NCBI GenBank assembly: GCA_032871835.1
Contig: CM065297.1
Coordinates: 15,962,098 to 16,026,097 of the forward strand
Origin: Dipteronia dyeriana
Taxonomy: Eukaryota > Streptophyta > Magnoliopsida > Sapindales > Sapindaceae
DNA: 64,000 nucleotides
Direction: 5' to 3'
The notes beneath the pieces were generated by a model, which was not told the origin of the DNA, did no database searches, and saw only the letters and a program-made list of their open reading frames with translations. This document shows, in pieces, positions 1-12,101 of the stretch. Each line of letters opens with the position of its first letter. The first letter of the stretch is position 1. Position numbers and translations under genes: made by a program.

Positions 1-317
1 TTAAATTCAAACTCATCAGTTAATGATAGATAGAGATAAAAAGATATTAAATTTAAAGTGTATCTCATCTAATAGAGTTCTGGACTCTATAAATAGCAAA
101 GAGTGCTATTCATTTAATTCATTACATTCTGAGCGTACTTTTATAGAGAAAGAAAAAACCACAGAGTGTTTTGTTTATCAGTTTCTCATTTTGCTTGTCT
201 TTTTCGAGTTACAACAAATAGCACGGTGAGTTGGGTGTATTTCTTTTGTAATCATATACCGATCGTATGTAACAATCCCGGTATCCATTCTGCTGCGATG
301 ATCTTTGATATCCAACA
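1..317 (+). repeat. 3' portion of the 5' LTR of copia-1
   Basis: The segment matches 34726-35061 nearly base for base, apart from small indels. It includes a TATA-like box (TATAAATA near 89-96) followed by what should be R and U5. It ends in CA at 317, directly before the primer-binding site. U3 lies off the window. The conserved TATA box also occurs in the 3' copy near 34835. Confidence 0.85.
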
Positions 318-331
318 TTGGTATCAGAACA
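318..331 (+). other. Primer-binding site of copia-1 (tRNA-iMet)
   Basis: TTGGTATCAGAAC follows the LTR end directly. It matches the standard plant TGGTATCAGAGC site, complementary to the 3' end of initiator tRNA-Met, with small differences. It fixes the LTR/internal boundary. Confidence 0.8.
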
Positions 332-1073
332 GTATTTTAAGATTGTTCATACATTTAATTTATGCATATTATTTATTTATGCATATTTAATATACATGTG
401 GTCTCTTAGTTCTGCTCTGTAATTATTATTGGGTTCGTATGTAGATTAATCTTCTAAAAAAGAATATTTCGGGAATATTTTTTTGGTCATCTGATCATTT
501 TCTTGTAATCTGGGTTTACTGGCTAAATCAACATTTTTTTTACTGATGTTTTATTTTTATTTATTTTTTGTCAAAAAAAAAATAAATTGTGCATAAACTT
601 GGTTGTCATGGTTGTGTATTATAAATTTCTTAAAGAAGTTTTTTTAATACGCAATGTGCGCAACAAATAGATGTATGAATCACAGATTATAGTGTTTCTA
701 AAAGTTAGCAAAAACGAATTTTGGTTTCCGTGTGCAAGTATGCAATATATATATTGTTTAAAAAAAAAATCCAAAAAAAAATCCATACACAGTTTTTTTG
801 TATGGAATTTTTTTTTGACTAACAAACATCTTTTTTTTTTATCCATTGTGCGTAAGATTTTTTCATGGATGACATGTAAAAAAATTTTAAGAAGGGAATT
901 GTGTGCAAATATCAGATGCTGCTACAGTTTCGAAAAATTATTTTACAGCCTCCTTTAGTGGGACGTGTACGATACACGTGCTCGTTTTAAAAAAAATATA
1001 TTAATATTTTTGATACGCACACAGTACACAAAGATGACACTGTCAGAATACCGGATTATAATAGTATATATAT
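332..1073 (+). other. Untranslated leader of copia-1, no gene seen
   Basis: AT-rich with many T and A homopolymer runs. The short ORFs here have no recognisable domain and simple composition. It ends in a TA-rich stretch (about 1061-1073) that became the insertion target of the Tat element. The leader resumes at 13002. Confidence 0.6.
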
Positions 1074-1981
1074 TATCGTATGTAAATTTTATCAGACAGA
1101 CACGTCATTGACAAAGAAGATAAAATTGCCAGGTGGACATCTAAATAGACATTCAGAAAATATCCCGCAAGATATCTCAAAAGAAGAGAAACCCGAGTAA
1201 ATGTAAAAATAAGTATTGAACAAAACCTACTCGAGATCAACTGACATCATATTCTACTTAGGATCAGTTAACAACGTTTGAGGTTAACTAATGACATGTT
1301 CTACTCGGGATCAGATGACATCATTCGGGACCATGACATCATTCGGGACCAGCTAACATCATATTCTACTCGAGACAAGTATGAAGAAACCCGAATAAAG
1401 AAGCCCAGAACATGACTCGCACACAAACCAAGAATCATGTTAAAATACGCAAAGATATACACGTCAAAAAAGAATTCCAAGATAAATAGAATACCAAACA
1501 GGAAAAAAGTTTCAAATCAGGCAACAATTTTATTTCTTCAAAAAGACTACGTATTTGTAAGGAAAGACATAACTGGACTATATCACTAGAGTCTCATTCG
1601 ATCTCTATACAAGTCTTCGAGATACGAAAGAAGACAGACTACTTCAAATAAGTAACCAATCGTAATTAAATACAAAGATCTTTCATTACTTGTACAAAAA
1701 GGATTAAGGTTCTATACACATATAAATAGACCCATAATATCGTCATAAAAATATATAGCAATATACAGAGAGAAAAAAGAGAGATCGAGAGTTGTAAATC
1801 TTTTTCAATAGTGGATTTTGGCTTGATTGTTTATTTAACCACTTGTGGACGTTTCTTCGGTCATCAGAGTTTTACCATGTAAAACTTGTGTCCAATTACT
1901 CTTCTTCTCTCTCTCTCTTTGAAACCACAGCTAAAGATCTGATATTGTTGACTTTTCTCACACATCCAGAAATCAACGTCA
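1074..1981 (+). repeat. 5' LTR of the Tat element
   Basis: Matches 12102-13001 along its length. The left end reads TATCG where the right copy reads TGTCG, so the terminal TG has decayed. A TATA box (TATAAATAG) lies at 1731-1739. A short GACATCATTCGGGACC unit is duplicated at about 1317-1352 relative to the 3' copy. A putative primer-binding site (TTGGTGCTAGAAGG, about 1985-1998) follows; it is not the usual tRNA-iMet site, and I did not assign the tRNA. Confidence 0.82.
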
Positions 1982-2031
1982 ACAATTGGTGCTAGAAGGA
2001 GGGTCTTGAACCTTCGATTTGATTAAAGGTA

Positions 2032-3902
2032 ATGACGGGAAATAGAAACAGTTCTGAGGATATCCAAAAATCTCCAGATAATGTCCATATTGGCAGTAGT
2101 TCACGTGATCTCACCGCAACCACCGAGAACCAACCAACATCATTGGTGGGGATCCAACAAATCCCTCAAACCAACGAAGACCTGACACGACGCTTCAGTG
2201 AAGTGCTGCAACAGCTGGTGGCAGACGCGGCAAAGAAAGGAGTTGATCTACTAGTTGCAGAAGAAGCCCAACCTCCTAACCTTCCACCTATAAGGCTTCG
2301 TTCGGTTACAGTTGGGCCAGAACTAGATGCACCAGAAGTCGGAAGAAACTCTTTTCCAATTAATCAGGCTAGACGTGAAACACCCGAAGAGGAACAACCA
2401 CGCCAGAGGCAAAGCCAATATCAGATAGCCTATACTAGACACCGTAAGCATGACCGACACAGGGATCGGTCGTCATCAGAGGATAGTGATCTGCACCATC
2501 GCAAGCGCCGCCACGGAACCATAAGCCTGCAAGGATCAATCTGTGATACTCGGTAACAAAACGAAGAGGAGCTTGAAAAGGTATGACAGTCACTCGACGA
2601 TTTAACGATCATGGAGATCCGGTGGGAGATAGAGATGTCGTAATTCAGAGCCTGACCCGAGAAGTTGAAAACAATAGGGGTCAAATGGACGCACTGGTTA
2701 GACGTTATGGGTACAACGACTTATCTGACGAAGATTCTGATAGTCCATTCACTAGGGACATTCTGCAGACTTCATTCCCAAAAAGATTCAGGATGCCGCA
2801 CGTAGACCAGTTCAAGAAGGATACAGACCCTAAAGAACACCTCAGACGGTATAAAAGTGCTATGGCTCAGTATGCCCACATCGACCCTTTATTATGTCTT
2901 AACTTTCCATAGACTCTAGGAGACACATGCTCAAGATGGTTCAGAAGATTGCCCCTAGCAAGTATAGGAAGTTTTGGTGAATTAAGCAGAAGTTTCTCAA
3001 GATAATTTTTGGGCAACGTTCACAGGAAAAAATCAGTAGCTTACCTTTTTCAGCTGAAACAAGGGAAAGATGAGTAGCTAAAAAAATACCTGGGGAGATT
3101 CGACCCGGCGGTATCAGAAATCGGCAGTGCAAATGACGAAGCAATAATTGCTGCATTCATCAACAATTTACAGAATGGACGACTATCTTTTGACTTAAGA
3201 AGAGCCCGTCTAACCAGATATACAGATATGATGGACATGGTGGGAGGATATGCATTAGCCGAAGAAAAAGAGTTAGCCATGGGAGAATGCTACATGCATG
3301 GAGGAGAACCCGAACAGAAGGATGCTGAGTCCAAGGTACAGAACCAAAAGGGAAAACAAAAAGGAAATAACAAAGAAAAAAGTAAGGACAGGGGAAACAG
3401 GCGTAATGCTGACCAGACCACGGAGAAATTCCAAGGAAAATACGTAAACTACACCCCTCTACGGAAAAAGCATGAAGAAATCCTGGCCATACTGGAGGAA
3501 AAGCATCTGGTAAGAGAACCGCACCGACAATCTCAGTTTACCCGGCGAGATACAACAAAATACTGCAGATTCCATAAAGAAACCGGTCATGAGACTTCCA
3601 AGTGTTACCAGCTCAGACATTACATAGAGACCCTCATTCGGGAAGGACACTTACAGGATACAATCCTGAAAAGGAATGAGAGGCCAAAAATAAAGAAAGA
3701 GACTAGGGCCGATCATAGCTCCGGTCGAAACCAAAGGGCCAGCCCCGATGCCAATGAAGTAATACAAACAATCTTTGGAAAACCATCAATTGGAAGAAGT
3801 AACCGAGAGCGAACACAGGAAATCAGAGAAGCAGTGGATGCAAGACAGAACTTGGACGTGAACTCGATCGAACCAGACCCGAAAAGGGTAAAGGAAGGAT
3901 GA
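2032..3902 (+). pseudogene. Gag of the Tat element, frameshifted
   Basis: The reading frame opens at ATG 2032, 50 bp after the LTR, and continues in pieces (2032-2556, 2583-2912, 3228-3902) separated by stops or frame changes. The N-terminal part is polar and rich in Arg, Ser and His. The middle part contains the retrotransposon Gag core, with an FPKRFRMPHVDQF-like stretch near 2785. The C-terminal part has a compact zinc-knuckle-like motif, CRFHKETGHETSKC, at about 3573-3614, typical of Tat/Ogre Gag. Gag would package the element RNA into virus-like particles in the cytoplasm. It is inactive as read here. Confidence 0.78.
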
Positions 3903-6900
3903 TACCTAATAATATTCACGGAAGCTGACTCGCAAGGGGTCGATGTTCGACCAAACGACGCCCTAGTCATAAGTGTCTGAATTGGACACAGGGAAGTCAG
4001 AAGAATCTTAATAGACAATGGAAGTTTGGCAGACATTCTCAATGTAGCTGTCTACGATCAACTTAGGTTGGACAGAATGGATTTGCAGTCTTTTCATACT
4101 CCACTCAAAGGATTCGGGGGAGTTGAGGTCAGGGCTCTCGGGACGGTAAAGTTACTTGTAATAATTGGAGTGGCACCGTGTCAAAGAACAGTCTTACTCG
4201 ATTTTGTAGTGGTAGGCTTAGATAATTAGCCATATAACGCATTGTTAGGTCGACCATTATTGAATAAAACAAAGGCTGTAACATTTACTTACGCCCTTAT
4301 GATCAAATTCCTGACCGAACAGGGGGTCAGAGTAGTTAAGGAGTCTCAAGAGATGGCCCGAAAAGCTAATCTTTCGGTTTACAAAGATAAAAACGATGGT
4401 GAACAAGTATGCACCATAACACAGCCAAATCAGAATAAAGAGTCACTATCATTCGAATTTGATCCGAGGGAAGAACCAAAGGAGTCCAAAAATGAACCGG
4501 TCGAAGAATTAATCTTGAAAGAAGATGAACCAGATAAGAAGATCAAGATCGGGGCCAACTTGGAAGGAAGAGTCAAGCAAAGCCTCACTGATTTGCTCAA
4601 AAAATACAAGGATGTGTTCGCCTGGAGTCATGAAGACATGGTCGAGATAGATGCCAGAATAATATCTCATCATCTCGCGATAGATCCGAATGTAAAACCA
4701 GTAGTACAAAAGATAAGGTCTTTCAATCTCGAACAAGCCAGGCAATCAAGCCAGAAGTAGAAAAATTACTCGTTATAGGGTCAATTAGAGAGATTAGCTA
4801 TCCTCAATGGCTAGCTAATGTGGTCATCGTCCAAAAGAAGAATGGTCAGTGGAGAATGTGCGTATATTTCACATATTTAAATAAGGCATGCCCAAAAAAT
4901 AGTTTCCCACTGTCAAGGATAGACCAACTGGTTGACGCTACATCAGGCCATGAATTACTCAGTTTCATGGACGCCTACTCAGGATATAACCAAATCCGGA
5001 TGAACAAGGCTGATGAAGAAAAAATGGAGTTTACAACCGATCAGGGCTTATACTGTTACACGGTAATGCCCTTCGGATTAAAAAATACAGGGGCAACATA
5101 CCAAAGACTGGTCAACAGAATCTTCGCACGATAAATAGGGAGAAACATGGAAGTCTACATAGATGACATGTTGACCAAGAGCATCTCGACAGACAAGCAT
5201 ACTTCAGACTTGCGAGAGACGTTCGATGTTTTGAGGAGATACAAATGAAGTTGAATCCGAACAAGTGTTTATTCAGAGTTCTTTCAGGAAGGTTCCTGGG
5301 TTTCAAAGTTCACCAAAGGGGAATCGAAGTAAATCCTGAAAAGATCCAAGCCCTGCAGAAAATGACCTCACCAAAGACGCTAAAAGATGTGCAGCGCTTA
5401 ACAGGATGCTTAGCTTCCTTGGTTAGATTTATCTCAAAGGCCACAGACAAATGTGCTCCATTTTTTAAAGTAATTAAAAAAGGAAAAGGACTTGAATGGA
5501 ACGTAGAACGCGAGCAAGCATTCTTAAAAATCAAAGATTACCTAAGGCAAGCTCCCATCCTTCCGAAACCAAAAATGGGAGAGATACTTCACTTATACTT
5601 ATCAATTACAGAATTAGCAGTAAGCTCAGTTCTAGTCAGAACAGAAGGTGGAGTACATAGGTCAATGTACTATACCAGCAAGGCACTTCTACCAACCGAA
5701 ACCAGGTACTCGAAGGTAGAAAAGATGGCCCTAGCATTGGTTTCAGCAGCAAGGAAGCTAAGGCCATACTTTTAGGCTCATACAATTCAGGTCCTCACCG
5801 ACTACCCGCTTAAGAAAATTCTACAGAAGCCAGAAATTTCAGGAAGACTAACCAAATGGGCAATCGAGCTAAGTGAATTCGATATCCAGTACATCCCCAG
5901 GACGTCTCTCAAAGGCCAAGCAGTGGCAGATTTTATAGCAGAATTAACAAAATCAAACCTGGAAGCAAAAAAGATGTTGGGCAAAAATTTCCCATGGAAA
6001 TTATATGTCGATGGCTCTTCAAACACTCATGGCAGCGGGGAAGGGATCGTAGTATGCACCCCGGAAGGAGATGATGTCGAGTGTGCCATGAGGTTTGACT
6101 TCAAAGCAACAAATAATCAAGCCGAGTGCGAGGCGCTACTTGTTGGACTCATAGTTTGCATAGCCCTCGGAGCAGATGATGTCGAGATATTTAGAGACTC
6201 ACAGGTAATTGTCAACCAAGTCCTGGATGAATATCAAGCAAGAGATGAAGGCATGATAGCCTATCGTGACATAGCAAAACAACTCCTTCAGAAATTCAAA
6301 GAATATAAGATTGCCCAGATCCCTAGGGAGGAGAATGAAAAGGCAGATGGTTTGTCCAAACTAGCACCAACAACAACCACAATCAGGCCAAAAACTATTC
6401 CGGTTGCACATCTTCTCAAACCGAGCACAATTGAGCCAAAAAACTTTAAAATTTTAGAAATCCAAACACCGTCAGACGGTTGGATGACTCAGCTGAAAAG
6501 GTTTCTGGAAGAAGGCGTGCTCCCGAAAGATCCCCTACAAGCAAAACGTATCAGGTATCGATCAACAAGGTACACATTGGTTGGAGGAGAACTATACAGA
6601 AGAGGGTTTTCCCGAACACTTCAAATATGTGTATCGAAAGAAGATGTATGTCAGATATTATAGGAAATCCATGGGGGAGTTTGTGGAAATCATTCTGGGG
6701 GTAAAAGTTTAGCACACAAGGTACTCAGACAAGGTTATTATTGGCCTACTTTATTCTCAGATGCACAACGATGTTCGGAGAAATGCAATACTTGTCAAAA
6801 GATTGCTAATGATATCCGACAACCCCCTAAACAACTCAGAAACCTCACGTCCCCATGGCCATTTGCCATGTGGGGCTTGGATTTAATTGGCACAATGCCA

Positions 6901-7758
6901 GCAGGGACAAGGGGTGGAGCGAAGCATGCAATAGTAGCCGTTGACTATTTCACGAAGTGAGCAGAAGCTGAAGTATTAGTGAATATCACAGAAGCAAATA
7001 CCATAAATTTCGTGAAGAAGAATATACTCTATAGGTTTGGAGTTCCAAACACTATCATCACTGACAACGGTACCAGTTCGATAACCTAAAATTCAGACAG
7101 CTATGCAAAGAGTACCGAATTGCCAATTACTATGCCACACCTGCCCACCCTCAAACAAATGGGCAGGCTGAAGCAGTAAACAAAATCATCAAGCAGACAC
7201 TCAAAGCAAAGCTAGATGCCAAGAAAGGAAGTTAGGTTGAAAAAATTCCCGAAGTATTATGGGTATATCGGACGACATCAAGAATTTCAACCGGAGAGAC
7301 TCCATTCACTTTAGCATTTGGAACAGAAGTTGTTATCCCCAAAGAAACATCATATGCATCACCCCGGGTCAGGCTATATAATGAAGATCAGAATGTTGAT
7401 ATGATGTTATAAAGTCTAGATGAACTAGAAGAGAAAATAGAGAAGTGCCGAATACGAAATATGGCATATCAACAAATATCAACAAAGAGTAGCTCGCCAC
7501 TACAACCCTCATGTTCGGGTCAGGAAATTCCAACTAGGAGACCTGGTATCAAAAAAGTGTCATTGAATACAAAAAACAAAGCTGCAGGTTCCCTGGCTGA
7601 TAAGTGGGAAGGCCCGTACAAAATTGAAGGAATAATTGGCCATGGAGCATATTGGATTGTACAACCCGATGGAGGGGTCGTACCCCGACCATGCAATTCC
7701 CAATACCTGAAGATTTTCTATCCTGAAAATTCTTTTTGTTTCCTTTTAGTAAGGACAA
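3903..7758 (+). pseudogene. Pol of the Tat element: PR, RT, RNase H, second RNase H, INT
   Basis: The domains run in gypsy order. The protease has a DNGSLADIL active-site variant near 4015. RT covers about 4560-5240, with the catalytic YIDDM at about 5158-5172, after a stop near 5132. The first RNase H/connection lies at 5245-5775. A second RNase H at 5923-6400 starts with LYVDGSS and contains NNQAECEALL, the archaeal-like type known from Tat elements. The integrase has an HHCC zinc finger (about 6668-6800), a DLIG/DYFTK core and GWGQAE-like remains near 7165. A C-terminal integrase piece with GPYKI is at 7461-7758. At least six stops or frame breaks make it non-functional. Confidence 0.85.
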
Positions 7759-7759
7759 T

Positions 7760-8249
7760 TTTAGTCAATCACTTATTAGCTTTAGAATTTAAATCATTGT
7801 TGGTTTTGTAATTATAAATAAAAATCAAACTCGGGATTTTCGAAAAATAAAGCATATGATAATAAGAACATATGAAAGACAAGCATGATAATAAGAACAT
7901 GCAAATAGAATACTCGAGACCATTGATTCCCGAATGGGCGGAAAAGCTCGAAGGAGCATACCAGTCGAGCAAGGTCATACGACCTTACCAAAAAGGCAAA
8001 CCCGATGCACCAGATTCTGGAGAACGGCTCGGGGCATTGTCGGGAAAAATTCCGGTGAAATACACAGCTGTGTTAAGCTGTTCGAAAAGCTTAACGATTC
8101 GGCAAACCCTTGCAAAAAAAACTGGGGAGACGTCCTTAGTAATGTGTGAGGACTCGAACATATGATCATTGTTAGCCTTGATGTAATGTTTGGGTAATAA
8201 CCCGAGTATGAAATACGAGTAAATCTACTCGTTTGTTTCAAGATGGCTC
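7760..8249 (+). other. Spacer downstream of Tat pol
   Basis: Begins the extra 3' region of the element. It contains repeated CCCGA/CTCGA-type words also found in the LTR, and short ORFs without recognisable domains. I see no gene here. Confidence 0.5.
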
Positions 8250-8500
8250 GGTTAACATAAGTCAGTTTAATAAGATACTTGGCTTTGAAAGACTGGATAA
8301 CGAAACCAAGTTTAATAAGAAACTCGATGAAGTTATTTGGATGAAAATAGTCAGTTTAATAAGATAATTGGCATAAAGATTGCAATAGCCATTTTAATAA
8401 GATACTCAAAGATTGCATTAGCCATTTTAATAAGATACTTGGCACAAAAAGATTGTGTTAGCCAGTTCAGGAGGATATTCGGCGTTAGAAGCAACCCCGA
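8250..8500 (+). repeat. Degenerate tandem repeat in the Tat 3' region
   Basis: Units of about 40-60 bp share the core TTTAATAAGATACTTGG. The core appears at about 8265, 8355, 8390, 8427 and in weaker form nearby, often followed by AAAGATTG. Tandem repeats between integrase and the 3' LTR are a known trait of Tat elements and a seed for plant satellite DNA. Confidence 0.7.
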
Positions 8501-8923
8501 ATAATAAAACCAAGTTAAGATAAGATACTCGGTGAAATTTCTTGAGCAATGAATCGGATTAAACCACTTGGTTTTTTGAGTTACAGTTAACACATAATTT
8601 CATTGATAAAAATCTTTACCAAGTAAATCTTTACAAAGGTAAATCTCTACAAAAATAAATCAAGGCTTGGAGGAGGATTTGGAATTCTTGCCGATGCTCG
8701 GGTCGGGCACCATTTCGCACTCGCAGAGGAGACTTTCATTCAAAGGCTAAGTAATTATATCGACCGAATCATCCATCCATTCGTTTTAATCTTCTCCAGG
8801 GATCAGGCCGACATCAGGCACCAAACCTTCCACGCTAGACTTTTAACTGGCCTAAAAGGTCGAGAAAGAGTGCTCTGATGGAACCTCCAAATGCATGGGA
8901 TGAGGCTCTTTGCCTCAATTGCG

Positions 8924-11501
8924 CTAATAAGCTCTCCACTCATTCATCTTAGTCCGAAGAGATTCCAAGGACCGATCCACGTAGTTCTTCATTGACATCT
9001 CCCAGTTGGTTAAGGCTTTTTCAGTTGCTCGATTCTTGACCTTAAAAAATTCACCAGCTGAAACTAGCCCTCGCTGAAATTCTCGAAAGAGAAGGGCATC
9101 ATTAGCAGGGGATCTTTTAAAATGATCAACCCCCTGGACTTCAAGTTCCAACCTGGCATCTTTGGATAAGGATTCGACCGTCAAAGTTTGGTATTCCAAG
9201 TCTTCGATCTTCTGTTCGTATGCCGACTTGGAATGCTCCGCTTTCTGTTCGGCTTTGAGCATCGATTCTTAGGCAAAAGATAATAAATTTTGAAGTGACA
9301 TAGCCTTCTCCTCTGCCAAATAAGCTCTTTCCACTGCCTTCACTTGCTTTTTCAAACAATGGTCAGTAAACACTTGGGCAGAGCCTACCTCCTTTTGATA
9401 AGTCAATTAAACCTGAGTACGGCTATCCTCACTCTTTTTCAGCTGAGCTTCAAGACGCCTTATTCAATCAGCTTGATGTTGCTACGTCGTAACCAGCTTA
9501 TCAAACTCGACCACTATCTATAAGGAAACAAAATTAAAATCTAGCAAGCAATCAAGATTAAGAGTTGGGAAAAAACTTACATAAGATGCGCCGTTGAAAA
9601 TATTCTGAAGACGGCTCGTCAAAGAAGCATCCTTGTAAAGACTCCAGTGATCATCCCCGATGAAAGCCCAACCAGATGACATCGCTCTAAGCATATCCTA
9701 GGGAGAAGGATAGGAAGGACCTCCCGAAGACTCAGCCCTTACATCTTTAACCTCGGGGGGGAATGAGCCACTGTTCGGGTCAGAAGTCTCCGCACCCGTC
9801 GATGCTTCAATATCAACGCTCAGAGGAATCTCGACCTCGGTATCTTCATCACTAGAGTCAATAAATGAAACCACCCGATGAACCTTATAAGGACGAGCGT
9901 AAGAATCAACCGTCTTCTGTTTCTCAGCCGAGAACGGTGGAAGCCGAGATCAGCTGAGGGATCTTCCTGATCATCATCCCTGAAGGATTCAAAAAAGTCG
10001 GGATCTGTATTTACTCGTCCATCAGAGGTTTTACCTCCATCACCAACGTCCATCCGCTCGGTAGGGACCACAACCGGAGATCTCGATTCACCAGGCCCCT
10101 TACCAAGACCATCACTTTACCTCCCTCAATCTTCAGACAATTCCTGAATGTGGTCAGCTGGGTCACTCAGACCACTAGACTCCCCTACGATCGGCCGGAT
10201 GATTTCCTCGGGGACATATTCAGGGATCTACTCGTCAGCCTCATTAGGGTCCTCTTCTGACTCAGGTGGGGCAATACCTTCTTTGCTCTGACGAGAAGCT
10301 TCTTTTTAGCTCGCTTGAAGGATTAACTTCACCTGACGAGCTTGAATGACGCAGACGATGTCTGAGTTATACACTTAGAAAAAAAATGGTAAAAAATAAT
10401 CGCGTCAGAATATAAAGAGCAACATTTAAAAAAAAATAAGAAAGAGGGTGGGAAGACCACTTACGTCGCCTGCGATAGCCTGAAATCTTGTTGAAGAAGC
10501 TAAGCTCTATCATATTCTTCTCACTGAAAAGATAAGACATGCTCATTTTCTCCAAAGTACGCACTGCAGCCCAAGCAAGTCTGGTCAGTTCAGTATCAGT
10601 GAATTCAAGTTTTTTCTTGTTCCACACATCAGGGGAACAGAAAAAATGGGAACCTTTAGCACCGTCTGAGTCTCCTTAGCCGAAAGAGTAACTTCAAGTC
10701 CAAGGTTCCCTCCGGTGAAAAACCAGCTGTTCTACCAGGACTTGTTGGACGAAGGGAGTCCCCATACAAAGCCCCTCTTTTTGGCATCATCGAAGGTATC
10801 AACTCCCCGATTAACTTTTATCCCCTCGGGGAACCAACAATCTGGCTGGTTAGACATGAGAAAATAATCCTTGTCCGACCAGACTACCTTAGTGTATAGA
10901 AGTGCCTGATTTCACTCAGGGAAGGCGGCGACAGGTTCATTTGGCTCCACATGTTCCACATGCACATCAGAATCTTGTAGCTGTTCAGGGCCAATAAGGC
11001 TAGAGTGATCCCTGCTTCAGCCAGAAACCAGGCAATAAACGGCTAAAGAGGAAGAGTGACGCCGCAACAAAGCATGGGCCCATAAATTGCCACCATGCCC
11101 GGGGGCGAGTTCCATACGGCTCTATCACCTGTAGGAATCAGAATAACTGAATCATCCAAGTCGAATCGAGCATGATATTTCCCGATCTCATTTTCCCCGA
11201 CCACATTCGGCTCGGAGTCATACCCACTCGGGCGATCGACAGAAAAAAAGAAACGAGATTTTTTGAACTCCTCTTCAACGTCCTTCTCATCAATAATTTA
11301 TTCCCTGATACGGACGCTACCCGAGTTGTGCTTATGGACTTCACTTTTACTTTGATGTTTCCTCATCCTTGATCGAAGTGGTACCCTGTGATCAGAAACG
11401 ACAGATTCAGAACTAGATTCAGAACTAAAACGGGGGTCAGGGTAAAGCCTAGAAACATGAACATCTAAAAAAGGAGGTTCGTCATGGGGGATTTTCCCCA
11501 A
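8924..11501 (-). pseudogene. Antisense spliced gene inside the Tat element (putative gypsy-type transposon protein)
   Basis: A broken coding region runs opposite to gag-pol. The likely start is ATG 11501, with an acidic/Ser-rich N-terminus. The middle (about 11150-10850) decodes, with frame changes, to a hydrophobic segment resembling the plant 'putative gypsy type transposon' family (Transposase_28-like): a first-line W-N-S-P-P-G region and a later F-Y-T-L segment. The C-terminus (9262-8924) is a charged, probably coiled-coil stretch ending at a stop. Two introns with consensus ends are visible on this strand: 10464-10374 (GTAAGT...AAG) and 9580-9518 (GTAAGT...TATAG). Antisense extra ORFs are described in Tat elements such as Grande. 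The role is unknown. Several stops break the present copy. Confidence 0.6.
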
Positions 11502-12087
11502 TAATCTACGAGCACAAGAAACCAGTTGAAAATCTCTACGATCAAGCGCTTCGAGAGCTATAGTAAAGAGTCGACAACGGGAAGATGGGTCTATTGAAAC
11601 TAACCTTGAGTGAAGAAGCCTGTTGTAAAAACTTTAACAGATAATAGAGATTTTTTGCGCAGAGCAATCTGGGCTGGAAAATTTCTGGTTTGAGTCTCTG
11701 AGAATAAAGCAAGGCAACTCCCTTCAGTGGAGCATTTAAATGGATAATAACACGAAACCCTAGGATTTCAAGAAGCGGGAAAGATCAAAGACAGATTTGA
11801 TGATGTAGACGGCGCACTAGGGGACTCGTAGGTTGTTTCTCATAAATGGTATCGAGAAATAAAACGGTAGAGGACACGTGTTAAGAGAAGAACTGACCAA
11901 GGTCGTCAGAACTCCAAAACGTAGCAATCATTGAGATTTCGCGTGAGGAGGTAGAATTGAATTTACATGGTCACCATTATGACACTTCATTATGACAAGA
12001 CATTTACTCTGGCATAAATGAGACGTAAAAATTGAAGGGTTGATTAAAATACTTTTACCTGGAACGAAACCCTGTTCGGTAAAAATA

Positions 12088-12101
12088 TTTTAAGGGGGTA
12101 T
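12088..12101 (+). other. Polypurine tract of the Tat element
   Basis: TTTAAGGGGGTAT sits immediately before the 3' LTR start (TGTCG at 12102). This is the expected position for plus-strand DNA priming. Confidence 0.65.

Noticed and set aside
318..331. tRNA-like text at primer-binding sites (also 16359, 23640, 45163, 48880, 63480)
   Set aside because: Each matches only the 3' end of a tRNA complement and sits at an LTR border, so they are priming sites and not tRNA genes.
619..958. ORFs of 75-95 codons on both strands in the copia-1 leader
   Set aside because: Lys/Phe-rich homopolymer translation with no domain and no initiation context.
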